Of a DNA stretch of 64,000 nt, positions 1 through 11,654 are shown piece by piece (the stretch's first letter is position 1; each line of letters starts with the position of its first letter). The translations under genes and the position numbers were made by a program. The notes beneath the pieces are model-generated. The model was not told the origin of the DNA. It worked only from the letters and a program-made list of their open reading frames with translations, and made no database searches. The stretch comes from Vigna angularis (lineage: Eukaryota > Streptophyta > Magnoliopsida > Fabales > Fabaceae). The stretch spans positions 22,265,501 through 22,329,500 of the forward strand of contig NC_068975.1 in the NCBI RefSeq assembly GCF_016808095.1. The letters run 5' to 3'.

Positions 1-1000
1 GTTTCTTAAAAGCATCATTGGCATTCCTACTTTCAACCTTAATCCTTGATTTGATATGCCTGAATATGTAGTTTCATTCAATAATTTGGATATAAATTAC
101 TCTGGTTTGAATTTTTGGTTCTCTTCTAATTGGTATGATGTATCTGAACTTAAATAAAATGCAAAGGTATTTTTTTTTGTTTTCTTTAATTAAATAATGT
201 GATTATTATTATAATTTAAATAAATATGAGTGAAAACGTTTGAGATGGTTGACAGAGTGAAGAGAGTGAGAAAAGAGAGAATGAGATTGAAGAAAGAAAA
301 ATAAAATTTGCTTATAGCGAAGAGAGTGACGAAAGGTGAGAGAAAATTTTGGGGTGTGCTGAAGTAAAAAAATTAAAATTAAGGTTTTAAAATAGGAAAT
401 CTGATTTGAGAAGAAAACGGAAAGAGATTTTTTAAATTCAAAAAATATTAAACATGTGAGAAGGTTAATGGAGTCCTTGTCCATGCACCTCCAAATTGTC
501 CATGTACCTCCAAAATTACAAATTTACTCTTTTATTCAAACTAAATTAAAATAAAAAATAAAAAATTGTATCAGTGGAGTAGCATTCAATGTTATCGGAT
601 TTCATAAATCTTCACCAACTAAATTTAATAAAGCCTTTATATTATTGCATCCTTTTTGTATTCTTCATTCACTCACTCGTTCCTTTTTATTTCTTTATTG
701 GTGCTTCGTTTACGTGTGATCCTGCTTATGGTGATCCCTGTTCTTGATGTGGGTTGGTGGTCCTACATCGCAAAAGTGAAATATTTGTTACAAGGTCAAG
801 GTAAACAAACTCCTGCATTTGAAAAAGGTGAGAACCTTAGCCAGTTTTCGAAAATCGGTTAAGAGCTTATCAAATTTCGAAAGCTAGTTGATGAAAGCAG
901 ACATACAAGTATATACAATGCATACAAATGTTTTTCTTCGCTATATATATACACATTTTTAGATCCGTGCAATGCATGTGTAACTTATAAACACTATAAG
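1..1000. other. AT-rich spacer, no gene seen
   Basis: No reading frame here has a recognisable domain, and the short open frames are low in complexity. The sequence is AT-rich with purine-rich runs at about 230-450. A short doublet 'tccatgcacctccaaa/tccatgtacctccaaa' at 480-515 is the only local repeat noticed. It is probably eroded intergenic or transposon sequence. Confidence 0.5.
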
Positions 1001-1019
1001 ACTTGGGCATTGAAAACAC

Positions 1020-2480
1020 TAAGTGGTTTATTTATGACATCTGGGGACGGTCCATATATGATTGTTACTGACAGAGACCTTGCTTTGATGAATGTCACTA
1101 GCAATGTATTGTCTAAGTCTTATCAGATGTTATGTCGATTCCACATTTTGAAAAATGTGAAAGCCAAATGCAAAATATTATAGTGAATTATGTTGAGGAG
1201 TGGGATGTGTTGATGAAAGCATGAGAAAATGTTATGGATTGTGATGAGGAGTTCGTGTTTAGTTCTTATGTTGATTGCCTTCAATATGCTTTTACTTCAT
1301 GGCCTTTGTTCTTTGAATATGTTAATCGCATTTTAATCATTCTGTGTAAGGCATACTTCGTTAAGACATGGATAAACAAAATTATGCATCCAGGCAACAC
1401 TACAACAAACAGGTAATTGTTATTATTATTTTTTTACTTATTTATATTATATATGTTATGATATATTAATGTCTTTTGTATCAAGGTTGAGTCTGCATAC
1501 TAGAACCTGAAAAGAGTATTGAGGATTAGTATGGGAGACCTATGTTTGTGTTGGGATGTTATTCATAACATCATTGTCCTCCAACATAATAAGATAAAGG
1601 CGTCATTTGAAAAAAGTCTTAACCTCATGAGTGATGCTTATAAAGGATAAAAATATAAAAGGCTTGTTGGACACGTTTCGATATATGCTTTGGGTCTCAT
1701 TGTTGACAAACTTGAATAGGTGAAGCATATAGATTTTGATAGTGAACATTGTCGATACATTATGAGATCAATGTGTGGTTTACCTTGTGCTTGTGAATTA
1801 GCAGGATATAACCCTGGGATCATTCCTTTGGATGAGATTCATGTCATGTGAACAAGATTGAACTTTTCAAGTATTGTGTAAAATGAATCACAGCCAGAGT
1901 TATGCATTGAGTGTAAACTTGATATGGTTCACGAATGCTTCAAGAAGGTTGACATTGGAGAAAAGGTCAACATCAAGCAGAAGTTGGTTGAAATTGCTTG
2001 TCCGACAATGACCTTTATGGTACCTCCTTCACATAAAGTCAAAACCAAAGGTGCATAAAAGACTAAACATCAATGAAATGAAAGGTCTACAAAGTGTAAG
2101 TCATCATATTTTGAGCACTTAGACACTTTGCATTCAATGACTTAGTCTTCATCATGAAGAGCACAAGTGAAATCCAAGGCTAAATCAGTTCAATGAAGGC
2201 TAGTACTGATGTTAGACTAGTTTCATCCCTTTGCCATCCCTACATTGTCGATGTTTATGATGTTGTTGTTGATGGTCATTGTGATTATTAATGCATTGCT
2301 GGTTTGTTGGACCTAAGTGAAGAGGCATGACCCATTGTCTGACATGACTTGCATGAAACTTACTGTGTGGCGTGATGAATATGTAAGACTAGTGCAAAGC
2401 TACGATCGATTGGAAAAACTATGACAGTCTTTGGTTGTCCATGGTCAATCTTAGTATAATTGTTAATGATGCTCTATGAA
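1020..2480 (+). pseudogene. Decayed MULE transposase (FAR1-type) with OTU-like tail
   Basis: Pieces translated in shifting plus-strand frames line up in the order of the legume MULE/FAR1-like transposase. At 1050-1180 there is a DDE-type core piece reading VTDRDLALMN and LCRFHILKNVKAKC. At 1590-1720 there is LQHNKIKASFEKSLNLM followed by a 'YALGLIVDKLE' piece. At 1750-1850 there is a zinc-finger-like MRSMCGLPCACELAGY then IPLDEIHVM. At 2235-2330 there is HPYIVDVYDVVVDGHCDY, which resembles the D-G-N-C start of an OTU cysteine protease domain. Stops and frameshifts separate all pieces, so no full protein can be made. An OTU-like segment downstream of a FAR1/MULE transposase is known in some plant MULEs. 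No terminal inverted repeats were found around it. Confidence 0.6.
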
Positions 2481-2489
2481 CCAACTCAG

Positions 2490-3450
2490 CCTTTTAATTT
2501 TTTTTTGAGTTGTTGTAAATAAATTTGTTAACTTTTATATATTAATTTTTTCATGAAAACTAACATTCATGATGGAATCCTGCCTAACGTACCTTCCTCA
2601 ATGTTCTCTTTTTGTATTTTTAGATTTCATTGTAGACGTATCTTAGCTTGCAAGGAGCATGAGTTACTATAAATACATAGCTCCTCTCTTGTATTTTTCA
2701 CTTTTGAGATTAATGAGAATTGATTTTTCTGAGACTTGAAACAATTCTTCCTTGAGAGTTAAGACTAGAGAGTCCAAAGACTTCCTCTAGCCACCTTTCA
2801 TGCACACTATCTCCATTTCCATTTTCTTTGATTTCCACAGTGCTTCACCTTATTTCTCTCTCGTCCACGACGCTACTCCCCCACCAACCAAATTCTTCTA
2901 TGTCGCCTATGGCTTGCATTTGCTGCCACAACTTCAACACGCGTCAGCACTCATTTAACATAGCATTTCGCACCTTAGAACAACACTCTCATTTCTCACA
3001 TTCTCACTCTCGCTTCGTCTTCTCGCGAGAGCATTTTTCTCTCGAGAGATCTCCTCGTCGCAAGCCGTTCATCATCACGGTAAGCCTTCTTCACTCATAT
3101 ACTCGATCGTCATCTCCAAATCTCGTGTTCTCTCGATTTTTCGAGTTCCTAAACCCTAAAACAACATTCCTTAGGTTTTCTCCATTTATTAAACCACTTT
3201 CCACCGATCAAATTAGCTTTTCCACTGTTTAACCCTAGTTTCTTGAGTTCTTCTTTGATTCCCCCTCGATCTAGAGTTTCCTTTCAATTTTTGCTGCCTT
3301 TGCTCTGGAGGAAGCTTCGAAGAGGAGTTCGCTCGCGCTTTCGTCCTCTTCCTTTGAGCCTATTCCATCAATTCAAGTATAAGCTTAGTCAAGGAATAAC
3401 CTTAGTTTGTATTATTAATAAAAAAACATTTTTTACCACTATTATTTGAA
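2490..3450. other. Spacer with LTR-like promoter motif
   Basis: A 'tactataaatacatag' TATA-like motif at 2664-2679 is followed by a leader-like stretch rich in 'gagaattgatttttctgag', as in some LTR R/U5 regions, and then by CT-rich sequence to 3450. The open frames at 2828-3232 and 3243-3449 are Ser/Leu/Phe-rich with no domain, so they are probably not genes. The identity is uncertain. Confidence 0.3.
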
Positions 3451-3453
3451 AAG

Positions 3454-5480
3454 TGTAACATCCCAAGTTTCAATAGCTTACAACTAATAAAATAAAACAT
3501 TATAAGATTTATGAAACAAAATAGATTGTATCAACGTATAAATATGTAGTATTAATATAGTTATCAAAACTAAATAACCATAATAATAAAATATATCAAA
3601 CAACTAAGGAAAAAACTACTAAACGACCAAGAAGAAACTTCATTGTATCACCGTGTTTTACCATATATGCTTCAACACCGTCATCTACTCATACTAATAA
3701 GATTATCTTCTCAAAAGAACCAAACATAGAAACAAGAAACAATAACAGGGTAAACTAATGTGCAAAATAATTTTTATAGACAATTAAATCATGTACATAC
3801 ACCTAGTGTAAGCTAGCTAAAAATATAAACAGTACCAAAGTACCTAATAACATGTTAAATTTCATCACACTGCTTTTACACATTCATACGTGAAATCAAA
3901 TTCTTCTAGACTCAATTTATCCATATACGTGACATTGAGTCATACTAGTGAAGTCATGCACTTATGGTCAAAAAAATACTACTATACCAAACTAACACAC
4001 ACAAGGTTAGTCTCTATCACAGTCATAAGAATCCTTGGGTCATCCTTATGACAGGATCTCCTGCCATTCTCACCACCTAATCATTCTCCTCTACATGAGT
4101 ATGAGTGATTAGTAGTGTTTAGGCAGGATGACTACACAAAATGGAACAGTCCTTACCTTAAAGCATACTTTAGTAAAACACATTCAATGATATTCCCTCC
4201 CTAGAATTGCCCTACAATCCATCCATTGATCATCCTAGTATTTTACTGTAAAATTCAGATACAACATTTTCCACACATATTCATAACAATATTATCACTC
4301 CATTAAACACCATAATACTCTTAAACATACACAAAACTCATGGTAAAACTATCTCAAACACACCAAAGCAGAAAGCAAATCCAACATATAAACTAGCGCT
4401 CGACGATAATCCTGACGCTCAGCAATAATCCTGACGCTCAACACCATTCTTCTAGCAAAAGTGGGTGCTCAACGACACTTTATGGCACTCAATGCCTTAG
4501 AGCTAAAATGCTTCGAACTTGTAGTACAAAAATGGCGCTTAGTAGTATCCTGGTGTCGCTCAATGCCAAAGCATTCCCAATTTTAGGCGCTCAACAATCT
4601 GGAGCTAAAATGCTCTCAGACCTATACAACGAACTAGTGCTTAACGCTAATCTCCCACCATTCAACGTTGTATCAGATACCGACATATGAATTTATGGGA
4701 TTTAAGGAAATAGGAACTTGTTCAAATGGTCAAATTGGTATTCCTTAGTGAACTTTCTGACTTTGGCTTTGCCTAGTGAGAATAAGCTCGCCTAACAAGT
4801 CTGTATAATTCTATAGAATAGGATTTTGCATATTTATGTCATTCCAATCTTACAAAATCATTTTAACACTAACCATAGATGCTCAAAACAACCAAACATC
4901 AAATTATACATAATTCAATGACTTAAATCACCTTAAATGTCATCTCAAATATACAACATATCTCCAATTCAACATACAATCACCAAGGACAATTTAACCC
5001 ACCTAACCCAAATCAACAAGTCATATATCATCAATCATCTCAATTACATAAACCAATTATCATAAAAACATATGATCAACAATTAAAAGTTTTCTATCAG
5101 TGAAAAATCAAGGTAATTAGCTTTCTTTACCTTATAGAAGACTAAACCACTATAGAAAGCCTAAAATAGTTGTGCAAGTATAGGAAGTGTTATATGCTCC
5201 TACGAACCATAGAAACACGATCAAAGTATACTGTTAGAACAAATAGTCTTATAGAATATTCAAACGTCATATGTATTCACAACATACTCATATACAAAGA
5301 AAGACAAAACCAACCAAAAAAATGAGAAGAAAACGAACTTACTCTATCTGATAAACCTATCGATCCAAATTGAAGAGCTCACTGTTAGGAACAATCCTAT
5401 GGTCTCAGTTCTTCAATAAGACAAATAGAGAAGAAATCTTAAAAAAGTCATTCTAAAAAAGTAATTTTTGGATAAATGAT
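3454..5480 (-). repeat. Degenerate long LTR-like block, minus orientation
   Basis: The block begins with 'tgtaacatccc', the reverse complement of the GGGATGTTACA end seen in the better preserved solo LTR ending at 32159. Like that family it carries iterated CGCTCAACG-type words (4396-4620). On the minus strand at 5115-5133 it has the box AAGGTAAAGAAAGCTAATT, which recurs in other LTRs of this window. No coding domain is present. The right edge was not found, and no target-site duplication could be assigned, so both length and status (solo LTR or fragment) are uncertain. Confidence 0.45.
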
Positions 5481-5826
5481 GTATTTTAAAATTATGAATC
5501 TTGTTCGTAACGAAAGGATTTATATTAAAACTATTTAATATTAATTTTGAATGATGTTAAAACAATTATTGTATAAAATTTCTCAACATTTTATTTAGTT
5601 TCTAACGTAAATTAATCATATTTATATCACCTTTAATTACATTAATTACAAAATGGTGTTATTTAGTTATAATAATGGACGTGAAAAATGTTATTTTGAA
5701 CCAGTGAAAAATATTTTGAAAGTTATGGACTTAATCTTTGATAACATGGTCATTCTTATAACACTTTTTCTTTTTAGAAATCTTGTGTTAAAAAAAGTAA
5801 TGAACTAAATTTTTACATTAAATTTT

Positions 5827-6149
5827 GGGTTAAATATGTTTTTAGTCCCTAAACTATTGGTCGTTTCTGGTTTTCGTCCCTCTTTCAAAGTAAGGTACAA
5901 TTTGGTCCTCATCCTTTTCAAAACTTTGGTTTTAGTCCTCGAAAACTAACACCGTTAAAGATGTGCTGACGTGGCTAACGGGAGACTGACACAATTTTTT
6001 TTTTCACAGTTTATCAGCTTTTCTCCGGTGTCACCTCTCTCTTCAACTTCTCTTTCTCTCTCATTCCTCCAAACCCATTCCAATTCTCACTCTCAAGGGT
6101 TGTTACCTCTCCGTCATTCCTTGTGCCCTCTTCTACTTTCTTCAACTCT
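5827..6149 (+). repeat. Left terminal inverted repeat of the Pack-MULE
   Basis: This stretch is matched in inverted orientation by 15872 down to 15665, continuing at 8184 down to about 8063 after the inserted LTR element is skipped. The two arms differ at scattered sites only. Similarity stops near 'caactctgaggg' (about 6149), after which the captured UGT sequence starts. Confidence 0.85.
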
Positions 6150-6178
6150 GAGGGGGTGCGGCCCCGGTTACCGATACT

Positions 6179-6778
6179 TTGGCGCGACGAAGAAGCTTCC
6201 TGGCGTCAAGGAGCTTGTTTCTGGGTAGTTTCCTCTCTGTGTCCTGTGCCCAAATGAATGAGATTGTTTCTGCTTTAGAAACTAGTGGTGTTCGTTATTT
6301 GTGGGTGGTTCGTGGAGAAGTTTCCTGGCTAAAAGAGAAATGTGGGGATAGGGGTTTAGTGGTGCCTTGGTGTGACCAATTGAAGGTTTTGTGACATCCT
6401 TCTGTAGGTGGATTTTGGACCCATTGTGGGTGGAATTCCACTCTGGAAGCTGTTTTTGCTGGTATTCCAATGCTAACATTCCCTCTTTTCTTGGACCAAG
6501 TTCCAAACAGTAGACAAATTTTGGAAGTGTGGAAGAATGGGTGGGAGTTGAAAAGATCAGTGCTGGGCAGTGAAGAATTGATATCAGAAAAAGAAATATT
6601 GGAAGTGATTGGAGAGTTTATGGATGTTGAAAAGGTAAAGAACTTCGAGAGAGGGTCCTTGAACTTAAGGGTATATGTGACCAAGCAGTCGCTGAAGGTG
6701 GATCCTCCAATATGAACCTCAATGCACTTATAAAAGATGTTTTGTGTGTTCAAGGTCATTCAGCTTCAAAGGAGGGCT
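6179..6778 (+). pseudogene. UDP-glycosyltransferase 3' fragment (UGT87-like), captured
   Basis: The plus-strand translation gives GSFLSVSCAQMNEIVSAL then YLWVVRGE, the start of the C-terminal UGT domain. It continues into the plant PSPG sugar-donor box with [26 protein letters not shown] and a terminal DQ-type pair ([11 protein letters not shown]). Family knowledge: these enzymes move glucose from UDP-glucose to small acceptors in the cytosol, and the wording is closest to the UGT87 group. The N-terminal acceptor half is absent. A stop (TGA at 6392-6394) sits exactly where a Cys is expected in the PSPG box, and a one-base shift near 6640 moves the end to another frame, which reads [19 protein letters not shown] and stops at 6776-6778. 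It lies inside the Pack-MULE, so it is a captured and now broken copy; the parent gene is elsewhere in the genome. Confidence 0.85.
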
Positions 6779-7745
6779 AGTTCCTCAGTGTGACAACTAT
6801 AAAATAGGCTGATAAAAACTAGAAAGAAATTTCATAGATAAAATAATCTTGTTATTTTATTTTTGGTTCATGTGAGGGTGAAGAATAATGAGGGTGAAAC
6901 TCATTTGTATTTCTATTTTAACTAAAAGAAAACTTTATCTTGCTAGCACGAATCTTTCCACTGTACAATTTGTGAAGATATTATGGTTGGGTTGTACTCC
7001 ATCACCTTGTATTTTAACTAAAAACAAACTCATTTGTACTTTTGCTTGATACGAATGATCCAAAGAATACCTACAGGGGTTGCACATTGCCTCTGTATTT
7101 AATGTAATTTATATAATTTTTATTTTAGCATACAGTGGTTTTTTTTACTAAGTTTGGCTTGAATATGTGTATGTAGTTTTTATCTAAAATATTCGAGTTG
7201 ATTGTCTATATATTTGCGTATGGCGAACAAAAATCAAGGTTAATCAAGTTCAAATATTTGGTTCAACCAATGCAACTGTTAGTTAAGGATCTTAACTGGA
7301 GCAGTATGTCATTTTCATGACATGGGAGCAACAGATAAAAATCATTTATATAGAAATGGGTGGATGAACCAGTTCAATATAAAAAAAATGTTTTATTTTT
7401 TGGAAATAAGATCAGATTAAGATAATTATATAGAAATGGGTGGATTAACACAATTTTTAAAAAATGAAAATAAATATTAAAAAAACGACAATTTGTAAAG
7501 AATTCAAAAAATATTAAACACATGTTTCGAAGTTGAAATTAAAATCAATGGAGCTTCTAAACATACTTTTCTTTAGAAAAGAAAAAAAAATAAAAAATAT
7601 GTTTCAAAGGACGACTTCAATAAGATGAAATTAATCTCATTAGTAAAAAATGAAAAGAAAAGAAAAACTGAATTCCCCAATGGGAGTCACATATTATGTT
7701 AAATCTACATGGATTTTACCTAATATAAAAATGTTTGGGAAAGAA
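6779..7745. other. Pack-MULE interior, 3'-UTR-like and AT-rich
   Basis: The sequence after the UGT fragment looks like a plant 3' untranslated region and then AT-rich filler. There are two near copies of 'tatagaaatgggtggat' (7350 and 7430). No coding domain was recognised. Confidence 0.4.
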
Positions 7746-8062
7746 AATTAACCACTAGCATTTCTCATCCAGTTATTTGCCTCAACAAAACAAAAATACC
7801 TGTAAGCAAAGCAACCCACGCTTTTTTTGGTGGGGCATGGAACAAAAGGAAGGAGTAGCAGGGAAGTGTTGCTTAACAGCACATAGTATGTTACATTATT
7901 TCTCCATAATACAAGTAAGAAAGTTACAATGTGTTGGATCTTCACCTCATAGCTGCTGATCAAGATATGCATCTCTGGAAGTTCCAACGCCAGTTCCAAT
8001 ATACCCAATTACATTTCCAGAAACATTCTTCAACCTGGAGGTGCTTCGTGTTAACCAACCAC
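7746..8062 (-). other. Possible second captured gene fragment (C-terminus plus 3' UTR)
   Basis: On the minus strand a short frame reads STSRLKNVSGNVIGYIGTG, then GTSRDAYLDQQL and a stop near 7959. It is followed by sequence resembling a plant 3' UTR. The text looks coding, but I do not recognise the protein. It sits just inside the right inverted repeat of the Pack-MULE, where a second captured piece would be expected. It could also be unannotated filler. Confidence 0.3.
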
Positions 8063-8184
8063 CCTCATAGTTGAAGAAAGTACAAGAGGGCACAAGGAAT
8101 GACGAAGAGGTAACAACCCATGAGAGTGAGAATTGGAATGGGTTTGGAGGAATGAGAGAGAAAGAGAAGTTGAAGAGAGAGAGG
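8063..8184 (-). repeat. Inner part of right Pack-MULE TIR (interrupted)
   Basis: The sequence is the reverse complement of about 6024-6149. It is cut off from the outer part of the same arm (15665-15872) by the LTR retrotransposon inserted after 8184. The junction repeat AGAGG appears at 8180-8184 and 15660-15664. Confidence 0.85.
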
Positions 8185-9408
8185 TGTTGAGACTTTGGCA
8201 AGTGTACCAAATCGTTCAAGTAATAAAACCGGTAAGACCGGATATCGTTTCCTAAGAGACTCGTGTCCTAGACAATCGTATAATATCTAACTAATTTAGA
8301 CTAAAGAATGATTCCATGTTTTTGGGCTTTTCATGCAATTAAAGTAAAGATAAAAAGTAAATGGTAAAAGTGATCTTTGATAACGCAAACACTTAGAAAT
8401 GGAAAGATTAGAAATGATATGGAATGATATTGTTGGGGGTTGATTTCACCTACTTCACTCTTATGTATAGAAAATCACTTCCTCTTCAATAATTAGCCAA
8501 TGTCAATCTTCTAATTTACTCAAACCCAATCCCTTGGTAGAGAGAGCCTAGACTTACTTCTTAAACTCCAATCCCTTGGAAAACCTAACAAGTTCATCCG
8601 CTTTAAGAATTGAGATTCAAGACAACCAAAGGTCCTAGTTCTATCCCTAGATACAATTTCCTTTAGGTGTTTAATCCAGTTCTAGATTCACCCAATATTT
8701 CCCAATATCAAGCAAACCCTAAAATCATGATATGGTTGAATTACTCATACAAGCTTTAAGTAGAGGAATTAAACACTAACAATCAATGAAAGAGGCAAAT
8801 AATCATTCAAAACAACTGTAATTACATAAAAGATCCGTGGTTACATCAATCCCCAACAAGAATGAAACTAGCTCTCCATGAATGGAGAGCTTGAGCTTAC
8901 AACAATGGTGGAAATGGAAGAAGGAGGAGGACCCAAGGATGAAGAAGGGTTGTTCCCACAGCTCCTAGCTCGCCTCTGGACGCTCCAATTGAGAGAATTT
9001 GTGTCTGGGATGCCAAAGATATCAAAGCCCTTCTAATTTGGGGTTAAATAAACCCAATCTGCCAAATCAGCAGCAGGCGCGCTTGAGACCGCGCTCCAGC
9101 GCGCGAAAACAGGAAAAAGGGCGCTCTAGCTAACTTTTTTCCAGATTCTGGTTCTTCATATTTTTGCTGTTTTTGCTGTTTTCTTGTTTTCTCTGGTTCC
9201 AGCACTCTTCATTTGATGCAGAGACTTCTTCCAACTAATTAACTTGTATAAATAAAGGGGTTAATGATCAATTTATCTAATTAAAGCTTAAGATGAAACC
9301 ACTTCTTAAACTAAATGAAAACTAGGATTTACAAGGTAAAAAGGATGAGAAAGAGTTGATATTTTCTCTAATTTAATACTGAATTCATAGTAAAATATGC
9401 CACTATCA
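8185..9408 (-). repeat. 3' LTR (element sense) of the Athila-like element
   Basis: This has the same length as the other LTR, 1,224 bp, and is nearly identical in sequence. It abuts the polypurine tract at 9409-9422 and the target repeat at 8180-8184. Confidence 0.9.
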
Positions 9409-9422
9409 ACTCCCCCAAACTT
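9409..9422 (-). promoter_or_regulatory. Polypurine tract
   Basis: The minus strand reads AAGTTTGGGGGAGT directly before the 3' LTR, the expected place for plus-strand priming. A second copy lies inside the element at 10048-10067. Confidence 0.75.
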
Positions 9423-11654
9423 AGAACCTTGCTTGTCCTCAAGCAAAAGGTATCTGACTGTCAAACAAAACATATTTCAAAGATTATAGTTGGATTCATA
9501 ATACATTGCTTAACTTGAAACAACTAGAAATGTGTATCATGTTAGTTTTCCACTATGATGCTCACAACACAATCAATCAATCAAATGCCATAGTTTATAA
9601 GAGATCAACAGTCATGGCAGGATGCTTTACTAAATTATGTAGAACCAATCCTCACTTAAGATGGTGTTTCACTCTAATGCACTGGTGTATAAGGATGTGT
9701 GTCTATCACTCTACTATCAAATTGTCACACAAATCAACTTTGCCATTTGTTTTAACCAAATTAAACACATTCACAAGTAAGTCAACATCACAAGGACTTT
9801 CATTGGCTTGTATTGTGGTTGGGCTAAGAAGGAACATGGTTTTTCTGGATAATAAAGCACCTTGAGCTAAGAGATCAAACAATTACAATCATGAATAAAA
9901 GTTCTCTTTTGCTTCACTTAGATTACCACCAATGTCGAACTTACACCCAACTGTTTTTCATTCAGTTCTTTTCCTTCTCTCTTTTTCTTTCTTCCTTTTT
10001 GTTACTTTTGTATCTTTCAAATTTTTCTCAATTCATCCTTTCATAACAACTCCCCCAAACTTAAACCATTCTCCTGCAGTACAGATGATTTCTCCATTTA
10101 GCTCCAGGTAAGGAAAATAGGGAAATTTCATTTGGGCTTTAAGGTTCAAAAAGAGTCATTTATCAATCAAGGTCGAAAGGTTTTGAATTGGTTTCTTTTG
10201 GAAATATGTGGAAGAAGTAGGAGAGCAAGATGGCCTTGATCATGTGCAACTAACAAGCAAATGGTTCATATCAGAGAAACTCAGGCAAAGTCAATTGTGA
10301 TCAAATATGATAACATTCACAAGAAAATTCTAAGGCACAACATCTCACAAGGTCAACTCGAGGTTCCACAATAACATCAAGCAACTGCCATGAATAATGA
10401 TCTCAGTTAAGCATAAAGCATTCTCAGACTTTTTCATGAAGGAAGCAAAACAATTTGAACTAAATTAACCCATCTCAAGCATCATTTCAAATCAAACCAT
10501 AAGCATTATGAATCAGCATAAGTCTAACAAGCCAGATAACTAAAACAACTTAACTAAAATTGAAAAACAAAAGCTAACTAGCAACCAAAGTAAAAGAAAG
10601 CAAAATAAAAGGTCATGTGACTCATGATTTGTAGCTCATTGTCAGACTCCTTCATTTTCTGCACCACCTCCCCCAATAAATTGGGTTGGTCCCCAAGCCA
10701 TGCTACTTGGGTCGCATAGTCCTCTGTTGACAACTCTACTTTGTGGCGGCGTTTGTTTTTATTCTCTTGGAGTTGGATGAAGAAGTCATTTCTGCACAAA
10801 AGATTGAAAATAAAGTTTGCAAATGTGAGCTCACAATGTATGTATTTGTAACAAACAATCATTAGATCACATGATCATGAGTTCACAAGGTCAAACGCAC
10901 ACTAAATATGCAAGAAAAATCACAAAACACAGCCTGGAGCATGAAAAATTTGAAGCAGAAGAGAAAAATAGAGTTGCTGAAAAATCTGGTCTGGTTGGAA
11001 AAAGTTAGCTGGAGCGCCCCTAAGCAGAGGGCGCTGGAGCTAGCTATGGGTCAGAATGCCAGAAAACTGGATTCGTGCTGAGCGCGCTGGAGCGCCCCTG
11101 AGCAGAGGGCGCTGGAGCGCCATACCAGATTGCAGATTTGCAGAATTTCACAACTACACCTACGATTTTTGGAATTTGGCACTTCTTGATGCTCAATTCA
11201 GCCCAGATTAACATGTTTTCACTATACAAACTTGATCAAATCCATAAGGATTGAAATTGAGTGCAAGAATGCCAATTTAGGTGCACACTTCCAAAGCTTT
11301 CTAATTCTACAACTCAAGGCTTCAAATTTTACACTTTAAACATACCTAAACTAAACATAACCATTCAAAACATACTCAATCACACTAGAACACATAAAAA
11401 CAGATTGAACAATTCTAAAATACAACAAAACACACTAAAACTCAACATTACACAAGTTAACCATAAACAACACAAAAACTACAATTGAAACTAACATGCT
11501 CCAAAATAACCAAATCAAATCAAAACATTCTAAAGCAAATTCAAACAATCAAAACACACTCAAATAACAAAATCACACATAGAGAAAGGGTTAGAAAGCT
11601 GGGTTGCCTCCCAGTAAGCGCTTGTTTAACGTCATTAGCTTGACACCATTAAGC
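9423..11654 (-). other. Internal region of the Athila-like element lacking pol
   Basis: Where reverse transcriptase and integrase should be, there is about 2.2 kb of AT-rich sequence. It contains one short minus-strand frame (10578-10862), an A/C-rich stretch at 11340-11580, and two copies of a GC-rich hairpin at 11008-11040 and 11089-11120. Each hairpin has arms AGCGCCC and GGGCGCT. No pol motif was seen in any frame. Confidence 0.7.
10048..10067 (-). promoter_or_regulatory. Second, internal polypurine-like tract
   Basis: The minus strand carries AAGTTTGGGGGAGTT again, about 640 bp inside the 3' LTR. Duplicate polypurine tracts occur in several large plant gypsy elements. Whether this one primes DNA synthesis is not known from sequence. 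Confidence 0.5.

Noticed and set aside
2828..3449. Two plus-strand frames that could be small genes
   Set aside because: Composition is Ser/Leu/Phe-rich and low in complexity, there is no domain, and the surroundings look LTR-like.
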